A DNA stretch of 64,000 nt from Aliivibrio finisterrensis (GCF_008933155.1 NZ_WBVP01000004.1:62001-126000); one strand, 5' to 3'. Shown: positions 10,373-21,998, counted from the first letter of the stretch. The notes: generated from the letters alone by a model not told the origin. Program-made: numbers and translations.

Positions 10373-11800
10373 TTACTGAGCGTTAGCTTCACGCTCAACA
10401 ATAAACGCTAATGCCATCTTGATACGAGCAACAACACGCTCTTTACCAATCAGTTGCATTACCGCATCAACTGATGGAGATTGACCACCACCAGTAACCG
10501 CTACACGTAAAGGCATGCCGATTTTACCCATGCCAATTTCAAGCTCTGCACATACTTCTTCAATCACATTGTGAAGATTTTCAGTTGTCCACTCTTCTAG
10601 AGCTTCAACTTTAGCAAGCGCAAGCTCTAGTGGGCCTTTAGCAACGCCACGTAGGTGTTTCTTCGCTGCACCCGCTTCGAACTCTTCAAAATCTTGGTAG
10701 AAGTAGCGAGATTGCTCTGCTAATTCGATTAGCGTATTACAGCGCTCACCTACCAGTTTAATTACATCAGTAATTGCTGGGCCATTCTCTAAAGAGATCT
10801 CTTTTTGATCTAGGTGCCATTGTAAGTATTTTGCAACATACTCAGGCTCTGATGTTTTAATGTAATGGTTGTTTAACCATAGAAGCTTATCAGTATTGAA
10901 CGCTGATGCTGATTTACTTACTGCATTTAAACTGAATAAGTTAATCATCTCTTCTTGAGAGAAGATCTCTTGATCACCATGAGACCAACCTAAACGAACT
11001 AGGTAGTTGTTTAGTGCATTTGGTAGATAACCTTCATCACGGTATTGCATTACTGATACAGCGCCATGACGCTTAGACAGTTTTGCCCCATCATCACCTA
11101 AGATCATTGCACAGTGTGCAAATTTAGGTACTGGAGCACCTAATGCTTCATAGATGTTAATTTGACGAGGTGTATTGTTGATATGGTCTTCACCACGGAT
11201 TACTTGAGTAATACCCATATCCCAGTCATCAACCACTACTACGAAGTTATACGTAGGTGCACCATCAGTACGGCGGATGATCAAGTCATCTAATTGGCTG
11301 TTTGAGATTTCGATACGACCACGGATCTGGTCATCAAATACTACCGAACCTGCTTTAGGGTTACGGAAGCGAATAACACACGCATCACCTTCTTTTGCTG
11401 CAGCATTAGCTTCAACAATTTTAGGGTGGTTTGCATCGTAGCGAGCCATTTCTTTATTTGCTTCTTGCTCTGCACGAATTTCATCTAGCAGCTCTTTTGA
11501 TGCGTAGCATTTGTATGCCTTGTCTGCAGCAAGTAGCTGTTCTACCACTTCGTTGTAACGGTCAAAACGCTTAGATTGGTAATAAGGACCTTCATCCCAT
11601 TCCATTCCCATCCAGTGCATACCTTCAATAATAGCGTCTACCGCTTCTTGAGAGTTACGCTCTAGATCCGTATCTTCGATACGTAAAACAAATTCGCCAC
11701 CTTGGTTTTTAGCAAAAAGCCATGAGTAAAGTGCAGTACGTGCACCACCAACGTGAAGATAGCCTGTTGGGCTTGGAGCAAAACGCGTTTTAACCGTCAT
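10373..11800 (-). CDS. gltX: glutamyl-tRNA synthetase
   Basis: Charges tRNA-Glu with glutamate. The 475-residue class I synthetase shows the HIGH-type motif in [14 protein letters not shown] (residues 8-21) and the KMSKS-type motif KLSKRHGAV near residue 240. Length matches discriminating bacterial GltX. The gene stands alone with its own terminator; no tRNA genes flank it, unlike the situation in Escherichia coli. Confidence 0.98.
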   Translation of the reverse strand: MTVKTRFAPSPTGYLHVGGARTALYSWLFAKNQGGEFVLRIEDTDLERNSQEAVDAIIEGMHWMGMEWDEGPYYQSKRFDRYNEVVEQLLAADKAYKCYASKELLDEIRAEQEANKEMARYDANHPKIVEANAAAKEGDACVIRFRNPKAGSVVFDDQIRGRIEISNSQLDDLIIRRTDGAPTYNFVVVVDDWDMGITQVIRGEDHINNTPRQINIYEALGAPVPKFAHCAMILGDDGAKLSKRHGAVSVMQYRDEGYLPNALNNYLVRLGWSHGDQEIFSQEEMINLFSLNAVSKSASAFNTDKLLWLNNHYIKTSEPEYVAKYLQWHLDQKEISLENGPAITDVIKLVGERCNTLIELAEQSRYFYQDFEEFEAGAAKKHLRGVAKGPLELALAKVEALEEWTTENLHNVIEEVCAELEIGMGKIGMPLRVAVTGGGQSPSVDAVMQLIGKERVVARIKMALAFIVEREANAQ

Positions 11801-11947
11801 TGTTATTACCTTTTTGAAGAGGTTGCGCTGAATCTGTCAGCACCACATAATTTATGCGCTATTTTAGCACCATAAGGTAATTCTACAATGATTGAGTGTC
11901 GTTAAGTTTCGCATTATCTAATAAAGCCTTACATCACACCCTGTGAT

Positions 11948-12712
11948 TTATTTTTCAAAAAGCCAAGAAATTACATTCTTCTTTTGTTCTGTGGTAGATT
12001 CATTATACCAATGCACCATCATATCTAATGCTTTAGAGCCATTTCCTTCGTCTAGATTAATGTTGTTTTTACGTGATTGGAAAGCTAATTCGGTAAATTC
12101 TTCCTTCTCTTTTTTTGATGCTTTTGAATACCAGTGCTCAACCATTGTTACTGTATTAATCCCATATTCGTTCTCTACCATTTGTGTTTTATCTTTATTT
12201 TCAACTTGCAATACAGCAGCTGAGACATCAGATAGTGCTATGTTGTTTTTTACATTGTAACGAGCAATTTCTAATTCATAATCACGAGTAAAGCCCCCCG
12301 CACTAGGTAAAATACTTTGCTTTACAAGTAATCCAGTTTTCGCTTGTGGCTCTTTTAAGATAAATATAGGGTTCTTATTAAATATCACCGATTCTTTAAC
12401 ATATTTAATATTTTTAGATGCTGACAACTGAAGATTTAAATCATTTGCATCAAATGTCATGATCACTGGAACCGAATTATATTTTTCTTTTTCGCCATAT
12501 TCAGAAGTGATCAATTTTTCAATTCTTACAACAAGTTGATTCGTTCCATTTTTTAGCTCTAAGTTTCCTTTTTTCATAAGAGTAAAACCTAGAGATTCGC
12601 CATTTATTGCAATTACATTAATATCGCGATCCAGCTCCACATTTACTTCTGCCATAGTAGCCGAGCAACTAAACAAAGAAGCAATTGCTAATATTATGAT
12701 TCTTTTTTTCAC
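11948..12712 (-). CDS. UPF0319/DUF2057 family exported protein
   Basis: A 254-residue exported protein: signal peptide MKKRIIILAIASLFSCSATMA, then a domain beginning VELDRDINVIAINGES that matches the YccT-like DUF2057 family. The start is a GTG at 12712, preceded by a strong AAGGAG site eight bases away. Near the C-terminus two similar segments repeat, each ending in HWYSKAS or HWYNEST. Function is unknown in all members. It lies downstream of the porin gene, separated from it by a terminator-like hairpin, so some read-through expression is possible. Confidence 0.85.
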   Translation of the reverse strand: MKKRIIILAIASLFSCSATMAEVNVELDRDINVIAINGESLGFTLMKKGNLELKNGTNQLVVRIEKLITSEYGEKEKYNSVPVIMTFDANDLNLQLSASKNIKYVKESVIFNKNPIFILKEPQAKTGLLVKQSILPSAGGFTRDYELEIARYNVKNNIALSDVSAAVLQVENKDKTQMVENEYGINTVTMVEHWYSKASKKEKEEFTELAFQSRKNNINLDEGNGSKALDMMVHWYNESTTEQKKNVISWLFEK

Positions 12713-12731
12713 CTTAAATACTCCTTAAATG

Positions 12732-12762
12732 AAAAAAGCGAGCCTCATATATAGACGCTCGC
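12732..12762 (-). terminator. intrinsic terminator of the general porin gene
   Basis: On the minus strand, GCGAGC pairs with GCTCGC across a 13-base loop and is followed by six T residues, between the porin gene and the UPF0319 gene. Confidence 0.7.
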
Positions 12763-12791
12763 CAATAAAATTATTTAATTACCATATTAAA

Positions 12792-13877
12792 CTAGAAGTA
12801 GTATTCAGCACCAACTAAGATGTTATTTGCCCAATCTTTGTTGTCCATTTTATAGTTACGAGAATCTATGTATAGGTAAGTACTTGGTAGTAAATAACCT
12901 AAACGAGCTGTAATTGCTGTATCACCTGTATCTTCCGCTTTAACTAAAGTACCAGACTTTGTAATATCATCATCAGCTTCAGTCGTCATAGAGTAACCAC
13001 CTTTAAATACCCACTGATTATTAAGTACATACTGAGCAGTGGCCGATACTGCATCTTGACCATTAGAACCATCCTTAGTATCAGTTTCCATCATCTTATA
13101 GGCAGCGGTTAATGTCACATCACCTAAGAACACGCTACCACCGACAATTGCATACGAATTAGCATAGCCAGATGTTTTTCCTGCTGTTGTTACCCATTCG
13201 CCGCCAGGCTTAGCAGTAGTCTTTTTCCACTCTGTAGTCGCATCACTTGTCGTTAAGTTTTCACCACGAGCATAGTAACCTGCATGTATACTAAATAAAT
13301 CTTGTGAATAAGAACCAGCAACACTGGCAACCATTGCATCAGTCGAGTCTTCCATTCCACTTAACGTCGCTTGGAAGTTAAAACCACCAAAGGTTGCAGA
13401 ATCAAATCTTATGTTATTATTAGCACGATCTTGATACGAAACACCAAGGTCATTATTCCAGTCAAATACATTACCTAGACCCGGGTTAGTGTGAGGCCAA
13501 TCGACGTAGTTATAAGCGGCAACTAGTTGACGACCAAATTTAAACGAACCTACACCATCAAAATCTAAACCTATGAACGTATCACGCATACCTAATGCAC
13601 CATAATCAGTGCCGTTAGTATCACCACTTTCAACTTGCCAAATGAAATTTGGACCAAAATCTTCAAACTCAACCGTACCACGGAAACCGATACGAGACTC
13701 GATAACTGCACTAACCTTACTATCACCCTTGTCATCATTAGCAAATTGCATGAAACCAGCAGCTTGTCCGTACATCTGTACTGCATCGCCAGCCAGTGGG
13801 ATAGCTGCATTTGCAGAAGTTGCCATCATTGCAGCAAGTACTGCTGAACCTAAAAGAGTTTTATTAAACATAGTCAT
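12792..13877 (-). CDS. OmpU/OmpC-like general porin
   Basis: An outer-membrane diffusion porin of 361 residues. The signal peptide ends at SANA-AIPL. Porin hallmarks include YGQAAGFMQF near the start, SRIGFRGTVEF, GMRDTFIGLDFDGVGSFKFGR, and a C-terminal beta strand ending in phenylalanine (GAEYYF), the assembly signal for the Bam complex. Two start codons are possible: ATG 13877 and ATG 13871. The AAGGA site lies three bases before the first and nine before the second, so the second (MFNKTLLG) is more likely. The leader carries a 19-base element shared with the ChiP-like porin gene. It may be an OmpU paralogue; the exact identity is not certain. Confidence 0.9.
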   Translation of the reverse strand: MTMFNKTLLGSAVLAAMMATSANAAIPLAGDAVQMYGQAAGFMQFANDDKGDSKVSAVIESRIGFRGTVEFEDFGPNFIWQVESGDTNGTDYGALGMRDTFIGLDFDGVGSFKFGRQLVAAYNYVDWPHTNPGLGNVFDWNNDLGVSYQDRANNNIRFDSATFGGFNFQATLSGMEDSTDAMVASVAGSYSQDLFSIHAGYYARGENLTTSDATTEWKKTTAKPGGEWVTTAGKTSGYANSYAIVGGSVFLGDVTLTAAYKMMETDTKDGSNGQDAVSATAQYVLNNQWVFKGGYSMTTEADDDITKSGTLVKAEDTGDTAITARLGYLLPSTYLYIDSRNYKMDNKDWANNILVGAEYYF

Positions 13878-13914
13878 AATTCCTTCATTTAACTAATTAA
13901 GTAATGCACAGTCA

Positions 13915-13933
13915 TTTAACTTGGTCGCCGAAA
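13915..13933 (-). promoter_or_regulatory. leader element shared by both porin genes (copy 1)
   Basis: In the message sense it reads TTTCGGCGACCAAGTTAAA, about 38-56 bases ahead of the porin start. The ChiP-like porin leader has the same element with 17 of 19 bases identical. It may be a small-RNA or protein target in the untranslated leader. The rest of the 13878-14213 interval is AT-rich promoter DNA with no gene seen. Confidence 0.5.
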
Positions 13934-14212
13934 TGAACCATGCACTAGATTTGTTGTCTGGAGTGGACTATGACAATGTTTTTTCACAAAGAAAATATAG
14001 TTACGTTTTTTGAGTGACACACCTCAAATGTCAATATTTATAAAAAAATATAATGCATAAATATCAACAACTTAAGAACAACCAAAAATATAACTCACTG
14101 ATTAAAAATAAAACAAAAGAGACGAAATTCTCAAAAAAAGAACACATTCATACGATTTTAGTCGATCTAAATCACATTGAATTTAGCTAAAATTATAACT
14201 ATTTATTTTAAA

Positions 14213-14241
14213 TAAAAAAAAAGTGCGAACTAAGTCGCACT
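14213..14241 (-). terminator. second (distal) terminator downstream of the ChiP-like porin gene
   Basis: On the minus strand AGTGCGA pairs with TCGCACT across a six-base loop and is followed by nine T residues. It lies about 80 bases beyond the first terminator of the same gene. Confidence 0.8.
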
Positions 14242-14296
14242 CGTTTATCTTCTTTGAAGGAAAAAACTCTCTCCTTCTTTCACTTTTTTAATAAAC
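14242..14296 (-). ncRNA. possible 3'-UTR-derived small RNA segment between tandem terminators
   Basis: Between the two terminators lies a short hairpin (GAAGGA pairing with TCCTTC, 14256-14261 and 14272-14277) in a purine-rich stretch. A stable RNA ending at the distal terminator would span about 14213-14296 or further upstream. There is no direct proof of transcription, and it is not a coding region. Listed as a candidate only. Confidence 0.25.
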
Positions 14297-14322
14297 AAAA
14301 AAAGCGAACACTTAAGTTCGCT
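14297..14322 (-). terminator. first (proximal) terminator of the ChiP-like porin gene
   Basis: On the minus strand AGCGAAC pairs with GTTCGCT around a six-base loop and is followed by a run of seven T residues, 24 bases after the stop codon. Confidence 0.85.
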
Positions 14323-14345
14323 TTATCTCTTGTCTTATAATGTTA

Positions 14346-15641
14346 TTACATAAAGTTATATGGAATAAATACTTGCAGACGAACATCACTCCAATCGTAA
14401 TCAGAACCATCAGTCATATCACGCGTTAATTGTGTTACGTGTAGTTTAAGAGTTGAACCTTTCAAACTACCTGATTGCACAGAATAACCAATATCACCAT
14501 TAACAGCATATTCACCATCATAACCAGAAACGTCATTATCAATAGTACTTACAGCTACACCTGCACCTGCAAACCAACCATTACCAAAGTTATATGACGC
14601 TTTGTTATACCAAGATAATTGATTTGATTGATCCCAATCTGATAATGCATTCCAATATTGACTAAATGTACCATTATTCGACCCATAAGCGCCTGCTGTT
14701 CTAGGAGCAACCGCTGCATCATTATCCGATGTTACGTAACGAGCTTCAGAGTTAAACGTCAATGAGCCAAAACTTTGAGCATAAGAAACACCCTGCGTTA
14801 TACCTGCCCCATCGAAACGAGTATCATCTTGAATCCCATAAATATCATATGCAATCGATGCAGTATCTGTAATGGCATACTTAGCTGCAAATTTATATGA
14901 TGTACTATCTTCACCATGACCTAAACTTGAGTAGCCTAAACCCATATTAAGTGCAACAGGGCCAACTTGACCATTTAAACCAATAGACTGAAGACTATTA
15001 AATGCATTTTCACCATTAAACTTACCAGTTACAGGATCAACACTTGATGCTGATGTATTTTCCCACCATGGTGCACTATGGTTATCAGCAAATATATAAC
15101 CTAATGTCCAATCACCAATTGGAGCAACTACACTTGCACCACGATATGTGCCAGGAACAAATGACCATACATTACCAACGGTACCTATACCATGTGACTG
15201 GATATAACCAAGCTTAGTAATAACTTCACCAGTTTTAAACTTTAAAGCCGCAGTAGTTAGTTTAAGTGAGTCTTGACTACGATCCCAACCATCACAAAGC
15301 GTAATCTCGCTACAACCTGTGTTATTGTATAATGAACCTGAGAAATAACCTGCAACATCTGCACCTAACCAACCATCATGGTAACCAGATTTAAAATCTA
15401 AAACTGCGTTATAATCTGAATAATCTTGGCCTGCTTTATAACCATCGCCTGTATCTTTAGAACGGTAACGTGTATCAACAACCACTAACCCAGATAATGT
15501 TGAACCTTTGATAAATTCATTAATTACTTCGACGTATTCACCACCAGCTGCACTTTCTACATTAGCCATCGCTTGTGGGGCAACTAAAGCTCCTGTTAGC
15601 GCAGCTGCAATTGCTGATACTTTAAAAAATTTGTTTTCCAT
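14346..15641 (-). CDS. chiP: ChiP/OprD-family outer-membrane porin (probable chitoporin)
   Basis: A 431-residue outer-membrane channel with signal peptide ending at QAMA-NVES. Segments NAVLDFKSGY, LKFKTGEVITKLGYIQ, WSFVPGTYRGA and SAPWW resemble Escherichia coli ChiP (YbfM), an OprD-family porin that takes up chitooligosaccharides, and the last residues (VFIPYNFM) fit a terminal beta strand. Well-studied trimeric chitoporins of other vibrios belong to a different porin family, so the substrate is inferred. A porin gene next to ligA is, from memory, also the arrangement in V. cholerae (VC0971/VC0972). The gene has a long leader with a shared 19-base element, a CRP-like site further upstream, and two tandem terminators. 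Confidence 0.78.
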   Translation of the reverse strand: MENKFFKVSAIAAALTGALVAPQAMANVESAAGGEYVEVINEFIKGSTLSGLVVVDTRYRSKDTGDGYKAGQDYSDYNAVLDFKSGYHDGWLGADVAGYFSGSLYNNTGCSEITLCDGWDRSQDSLKLTTAALKFKTGEVITKLGYIQSHGIGTVGNVWSFVPGTYRGASVVAPIGDWTLGYIFADNHSAPWWENTSASSVDPVTGKFNGENAFNSLQSIGLNGQVGPVALNMGLGYSSLGHGEDSTSYKFAAKYAITDTASIAYDIYGIQDDTRFDGAGITQGVSYAQSFGSLTFNSEARYVTSDNDAAVAPRTAGAYGSNNGTFSQYWNALSDWDQSNQLSWYNKASYNFGNGWFAGAGVAVSTIDNDVSGYDGEYAVNGDIGYSVQSGSLKGSTLKLHVTQLTRDMTDGSDYDWSDVRLQVFIPYNFM

Positions 15642-15690
15642 GGAATAAAACTCCTAAAAATGGATATAGCTGTGTTCGTTATTTACTGGC

Positions 15691-15709
15691 TTTAAGTTGG
15701 CCGCCGAAA
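15691..15709 (-). promoter_or_regulatory. leader element shared by both porin genes (copy 2)
   Basis: Message-sense TTTCGGCGGCCAACTTAAA, 50-68 bases ahead of the ChiP-like start codon. It matches the element before the general porin at 17 of 19 positions. The two genes are otherwise unrelated porin families, so common descent of the whole leader is unlikely. Confidence 0.5.
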
Positions 15710-15906
15710 GCAATAAATAACGCTCCTAATTCACACAATTTTTAAATAAGAAAAGGAAAATTTAAAAATCGTAATTACCTTATATTTTTTCCTGCATACA
15801 CACTGTGCATCCATGTAATTAAGACTAAACCCAGCTAAAAAAACATAAAACAAAAACTTAATTTTTCATAAAAAAAATATGAGCGAGCGCAAACTTCTTT
15901 CGCGTT

Positions 15907-15922
15907 AGTGATTAAGATCAAA
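15907..15922 (-). promoter_or_regulatory. candidate CRP-cAMP site upstream of the ChiP-like porin
   Basis: AGTGATTAAGATCAAA keeps GTGA-N6-TCA of the CRP consensus TGTGA-N6-TCACA. It lies about 265 bases ahead of the start codon, within the 526-base region 15642-16167. The rest of that region is AT-rich and shows no gene. Confidence 0.35.
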
Positions 15923-16116
15923 TTAAATAGATCAAAAAACATCAAAAAACAGCTTTTAAAGCTAAAACAGTAGGTTATAAATATAAAAAAACACTCAATG
16001 CGACGAGTGTCACTTTATTTTGAAAACGGTTGATCGAACCATATAATTAGTTACAACAAGTGTCGATACAAAAAATTTAAGTTATACCAAACAATGAAAA
16101 CCATTAATTTCAGATA

Positions 16117-16146
16117 TAAAAAAAGGAGCTCTAAGCTCCTTTTATT
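16117..16146. terminator. intrinsic terminator of ligA
   Basis: AAAAGGAGCT pairs perfectly with AGCTCCTTTT around a three-base loop, just past the ligA stop codon (minus strand), with A/T runs on both sides. Confidence 0.88.
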
Positions 16147-16167
16147 TAATGAATGGCTGTTTTATTG

Positions 16168-18177
<2,010 letters not shown>

Positions 18178-18210
18178 TCATCAACTTCTTGTTCTGTCTT
18201 TCTAAAAATA

Positions 18211-18234
18211 AAAAAAGGCTCATAAAGAGCCTTT
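18211..18234 (-). terminator. intrinsic terminator between zipA and ligA
   Basis: AAAGGCTC pairs with GAGCCTTT around a five-base loop. On the minus strand it is followed by a T run, and it would end zipA transcripts ahead of ligA. Confidence 0.75.
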
Positions 18235-18265
18235 CTCAATTCACAATAATACTATGATAGACGAT

Positions 18266-19207
18266 CTATTTAGTGCAGAAAACTTTTACTCGCTGCTTAT
18301 ATTCATCAATCTTATTTGGTGTCAGCATATCTCGCTTCTCATCAAGAATATTACCGCCTAACTCTGAGCTCACTAGCTGTGCGGTTTGTAGCATTAATTT
18401 AAAATTGTGCTCAGCTTCTCCATGACAAGGCAAAGGCAAGAAAAAAGAAATGCCTGGAGTAGAAAACTCTTCGCCTTCTGCTACTTGAAAGTGACCAGGA
18501 GAAACCATATTCGCCACACTAAATAATACTTTACCCGCGCCTGAGAGATCTGAATGACGATGGTAAATAGCCATATCACCAAATACTAAGCCGTTTTGCT
18601 CTAAACTATTAAATAATCGATTCCCATTAAAGCGCTCACTTCCCATTCCGTGAACATTAATAATAATTGCGTCTTCTTTAACTTCAGGTTCCGGCTCTGG
18701 TTCTTGAATTGGCTCAATAATAGGTTCAGGTAGTACAACTGTAACTTCTTCTGGTTGAGAGATAATTTGAGGTTCTTCTTTTGGTGTAACAACCGCATCA
18801 TCAATCGCTGAGAATGAAATCGTTGGTTCCTCTTTAATAACGGGTTCATCAAAAACGTTGTTACTGGCTTGAACTACAGGTTCATCAATAAACGAGTCGC
18901 TTATTGGTTTCGGTTTATTTGAGTCAAGAATTTGTTCTTCATAATCGAAAAGAGGATCATTTGAAAAAGCAGGCTCCTCACGAGCAAATGCAGGTTCTTT
19001 TCTTTCTTTTGGTGCAGCAATATCATCTTTGGATTTAGCAAAGCTACGCTCAGGTGTAGGTTGCTCTTCATCAATATCAAAATCTATGCCTACTTTTTTC
19101 CCAAATTTTGAGTTTGTTTCCTTTCGACTTGTCCATAAGCCATGAAACAATAACGCCGCAATGGCTAATGCCCCAACAAGTATCAACACTAATCGCAATT
19201 CTTGCAT
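18266..19207 (-). CDS. zipA: cell division protein ZipA
   Basis: Tethers FtsZ to the inner membrane in the early divisome. The 313-residue protein has an N-terminal membrane anchor (LRLVLILVGALAIAALLFHGL), a basic patch, a long Pro/Glu/Val-rich acidic linker (about 45-185, with PEPIIEPIQEPEPEPEV), and the C-terminal FtsZ-binding domain beginning about DAIIINVHGM. The linker is low complexity, as in other ZipA proteins. Confidence 0.95.
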   Translation of the reverse strand: MQELRLVLILVGALAIAALLFHGLWTSRKETNSKFGKKVGIDFDIDEEQPTPERSFAKSKDDIAAPKERKEPAFAREEPAFSNDPLFDYEEQILDSNKPKPISDSFIDEPVVQASNNVFDEPVIKEEPTISFSAIDDAVVTPKEEPQIISQPEEVTVVLPEPIIEPIQEPEPEPEVKEDAIIINVHGMGSERFNGNRLFNSLEQNGLVFGDMAIYHRHSDLSGAGKVLFSVANMVSPGHFQVAEGEEFSTPGISFFLPLPCHGEAEHNFKLMLQTAQLVSSELGGNILDEKRDMLTPNKIDEYKQRVKVFCTK

Positions 19208-19500
19208 CGCTAACTCTCTGCTCTTCTGCTTTATTGAACTTCCCTAGTGTTTTTTATCCCATAAAAGGAACATAAAAAGGGAAATCTACTCTCAACTACT
19301 ATTAAGGTAGTTTATTCATAAACGATAATCTACCACTACTTATTGGTAATGTACCAAATAATACCCCTATTTTTGAATAACAAAATGAAAGTGGTGACAT
19401 AAATCTTACATTTGAACTATTTAGAATGGCATAAACTGCAATAACAGCATTTATTTATGCCCATTTTTGAGTATAGTGAAGACATGATACTTAAGTATAA

Positions 19501-20268
19501 ATGCGAATAATGAATACATATAAACAAACTCAATCGGGCGTACACTATTTTTTAAAAGGTATATCTTTGGCGATGACGCCAGGTATTCGACGCTTTGTTT
19601 TTATCCCTCTTTTAATCAACATTGCGTTATTAGGTGGGTCATTTTTTTATCTATTTAATCAAATCGGCGGATGGATTGAACAGATCCTTGCTCAAATCCC
19701 GAGTTGGCTTGATTGGCTCTCCTATTTATTGTGGCCATTAATTGTTATTAGTATTCTTGCTGTTTTCTCGTACTTTTTTAGTACTATTGCTAACTGGATA
19801 GCGGCACCTTTTAATGGTTTACTTTCCGAACATCTTGAAGCCAAGTTAACCGGACAACCAGCGCCAAGTGGTGGTATTTTCGACGCATTAAAAGATTTGC
19901 CACGGATCTTTAAGCGCGAATGGCAAAAGTTAAAGTACTATATCCCGAAGGCGCTTGGCTTGTTTATTCTTTTCTTTATCCCTGCTATTGGTCAAAGTAT
20001 AGCGCCTATTTTATGGTTTTTATTTACCGCGTGGATGATGGCAATTCAGTATTGTGATTATCCGTTTGATAACCATAAAATCTCTTTTGAAACCATGCGT
20101 GATGAACTAAAAACTAAACGAGGTAAATGCTTATCTTTTGGTTCACTCGTTACTCTCTTTACGATGACTCCAATCTTAAACCTATTTGTTATGCCTATCG
20201 CAGTTTGTGGCGCAACAGCTATGTGGGTTGATGTTTACCGTGATACACATAAAGCTATTAATCCATAA
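19501..20268 (+). CDS. cysZ: sulfate transporter CysZ
   Basis: An inner-membrane sulfate permease that feeds cysteine synthesis. The 255-residue protein has several hydrophobic segments (about 31-51, 71-97, 155-180 and 217-240) and the family motif [11 protein letters not shown] near the start. Start could be ATG 19501 or ATG 19510, as neither has a strong ribosome site. It precedes cysK as in other gammaproteobacteria and is divergent from zipA; the 293-base gap between them holds only a short hairpin (ACTAC/GTAGT) and AT-rich DNA. Confidence 0.92.
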   Translation: MRIMNTYKQTQSGVHYFLKGISLAMTPGIRRFVFIPLLINIALLGGSFFYLFNQIGGWIEQILAQIPSWLDWLSYLLWPLIVISILAVFSYFFSTIANWIAAPFNGLLSEHLEAKLTGQPAPSGGIFDALKDLPRIFKREWQKLKYYIPKALGLFILFFIPAIGQSIAPILWFLFTAWMMAIQYCDYPFDNHKISFETMRDELKTKRGKCLSFGSLVTLFTMTPILNLFVMPIAVCGATAMWVDVYRDTHKAINP

Positions 20269-20397
20269 CTTATAACCTTTTGATCCTTTCTCATTTAAGA
20301 AACTCTTCGTATTCTAAGTAGGTCGAGTTACTCAAATGAGTCACCAAAAATTTACTCCATATTGAATCACGCGTTACGTGAAATGAAGGAACAGATC

Positions 20398-21366
20398 ATG
20401 ACAAAGATTTACGAAGATAATTCTCAAACTATTGGTAACACACCTCTTGTACGTCTTAACCGTGTTAGTAACGGCAACGTATTAGCAAAAGTAGAAGCTC
20501 GTAACCCTAGCTTTAGCGTGAAGTGCCGTATTGGCGCAAATATGATTTGGGAAGCAGAAAAAGCGGGCACGCTAAAAAAAGAGATTGAGTTAGTTGAACC
20601 GACATCAGGTAATACGGGTGTTGCTCTGGCTTTTGTTGCTGCTGCTCGTGGTTATAAATTAACACTGACAATGCCTGAATCAATGAGCCTTGAGCGCCGT
20701 AAACTACTTAAAGCTCTAGGTGCTAACCTTGTATTAACCGAAGCGCCTAAAGGTATGGGTGGTGCAATAGCCAAAGCAGAAGAAATTGTAGCAAGCGATC
20801 CAAGTAAATACCTACTTCTTCAGCAATTTAATAATCCAGCCAACCCTGCGATTCATGAAAAAACAACAGGACCAGAGATCTGGGAAGCAACAGAAGGTAA
20901 TGTTGACGTATTCGTTGCTGGTGTAGGTACTGGTGGTACATTAACAGGCACAAGTCGTTACCTAAAGCACACTCAAAATAAAGCCGTTCTTTCTGTTGCT
21001 GTAGAGCCTGCAGAATCTCCAGTTATCGCTCAAGCCCTTGCTGGTGAGGAGATAAAACCTGCCCCTCACAAAATACAAGGTATTGGTGCTGGCTTTATTC
21101 CTGGTAACTTAGATCTTACGCTGATTGACCGTGTTGAAGCGGTTACCTCGGATGACGCAATCGCCATGGCTCGCCGTTTAATGGAAGAAGAAGGTATTTT
21201 AGCAGGCATATCTTCAGGTGCAGCTGTTGTAGCTGCTAACCGTATTGCAGAACTTCCTGAGTTTGAAAATAAGCAAATTGTTGTCGTTTTACCAAGTTCA
21301 GGTGAACGTTATTTAAGTACAGCACTCTTTGCAGGATTGTTTACAGAACAGGAAAATGAGCAATAA
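20398..21366 (+). CDS. cysK: cysteine synthase A (O-acetylserine sulfhydrylase)
   Basis: Makes cysteine from O-acetylserine and sulfide with pyridoxal phosphate. The ATG at 20398 is chosen because GAAGGA lies ten bases ahead; an upstream ATG at 20362 would add 12 residues and has no such site. The resulting 322 residues match the family. Key motifs are [14 protein letters not shown] with the PLP lysine, [10 protein letters not shown], the phosphate-binding GTGGTLTG, and SSGAAV. It follows cysZ by about 130 bases, a gap that holds the small inverted repeat TCACG-N5-CGTGA (20367-20381). Confidence 0.97.
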   Translation: MTKIYEDNSQTIGNTPLVRLNRVSNGNVLAKVEARNPSFSVKCRIGANMIWEAEKAGTLKKEIELVEPTSGNTGVALAFVAAARGYKLTLTMPESMSLERRKLLKALGANLVLTEAPKGMGGAIAKAEEIVASDPSKYLLLQQFNNPANPAIHEKTTGPEIWEATEGNVDVFVAGVGTGGTLTGTSRYLKHTQNKAVLSVAVEPAESPVIAQALAGEEIKPAPHKIQGIGAGFIPGNLDLTLIDRVEAVTSDDAIAMARRLMEEEGILAGISSGAAVVAANRIAELPEFENKQIVVVLPSSGERYLSTALFAGLFTEQENEQ

Positions 21367-21404
21367 TTTTGTAACATCTATGTGTTCAAATCAATTTTTA
21401 CGCC

Positions 21405-21430
21405 AAAAAAGCCCCTTCTGGGGTTTTTTT
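21405..21430 (+). terminator. intrinsic terminator of cysK
   Basis: GCCCC pairs with GGGGT around TTCT, preceded by A6 and followed by T7, about 45 bases after the cysK stop. Confidence 0.85.
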
Positions 21431-21610
21431 GTTGATTTCATTTCCCTCCTTAGTAATAATCAAACCACTTTATTTTTAGGTGTAAAATAATTACAATCCA
21501 ATATAAAGTATCAGTATTAAGGCAACTTAATATGACAAAATAAGAAAAATGCATAAATTACTGCCGTTAACTTATTTGATTGAAGATAGATTGTTTCTGA
21601 GTCTATGATA

Positions 21611-21628
21611 TGCGAAAGTACATTCGCA
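21611..21628. promoter_or_regulatory. palindromic operator-like site upstream of ptsH
   Basis: TGCGAA-N6-TTCGCA forms a perfect interrupted palindrome 57-74 bases ahead of ptsH, a position suited to a dimeric regulator near the promoter. It does not match Cra or Mlc consensus sites well, so the regulator is unknown. The remaining 250 bases between the cysK terminator and ptsH are AT-rich without a gene. Confidence 0.4.
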
Positions 21629-21684
21629 AACCGAATTGGTTAACGACATTAATTCAACATAAAATATAAATCGGGGTATACACA

Positions 21685-21942
21685 ATGTATTCACAAGACG
21701 TAGTAATCACTGCAGAAAACGGCCTTCACACTCGTCCAGCGGCTCAGTTCGTTAAAGAAGCGAAAGGTTTTGATGCAAAAATCACTGTTACTTCTAATGG
21801 TAAAAGTGCAAGTGCTACTAGCCTTTTCAAACTTCAAACTTTAGGTCTAACTAAAGGTACTAACGTAACTATCTCTGCTGAAGGCGCTCAAGAGAAAGAA
21901 GCAGTAGACCACCTAGTTAAACTAATGGATGAGCTGCACTAA
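21685..21942 (+). CDS. ptsH: phosphocarrier protein HPr
   Basis: Carries phosphate from enzyme I to sugar-specific enzymes II. The 85-residue protein has the active-site histidine H15 in NGLHTRPA and serine S46 in SATSLF at the usual positions. It is first in the ptsH-ptsI-crr cluster, 56 bases ahead of ptsI. Confidence 0.98.
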   Translation: MYSQDVVITAENGLHTRPAAQFVKEAKGFDAKITVTSNGKSASATSLFKLQTLGLTKGTNVTISAEGAQEKEAVDHLVKLMDELH

Positions 21943-21998
21943 TCAGCTTTTTCTTTATTATTCTCATTCTCTAATTTGATCAATTTTAAGGTAAAGCT

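Noticed and set aside
13609-13896. Reading frames opposite the start of the general porin
   Set aside because: They are antisense to the signal peptide and first strands of a clear porin gene, and no promoter or ribosome site supports them.
14158-14175. Possible CRP site before the general porin (GTCGATCTAAATCACA)
   Set aside because: Only the right half matches well and the left half is poor, so it is not listed as a feature.
20362-20397. Upstream extension of cysK by 12 residues
   Set aside because: The downstream ATG at 20398 has a strong ribosome site and gives the standard family length.
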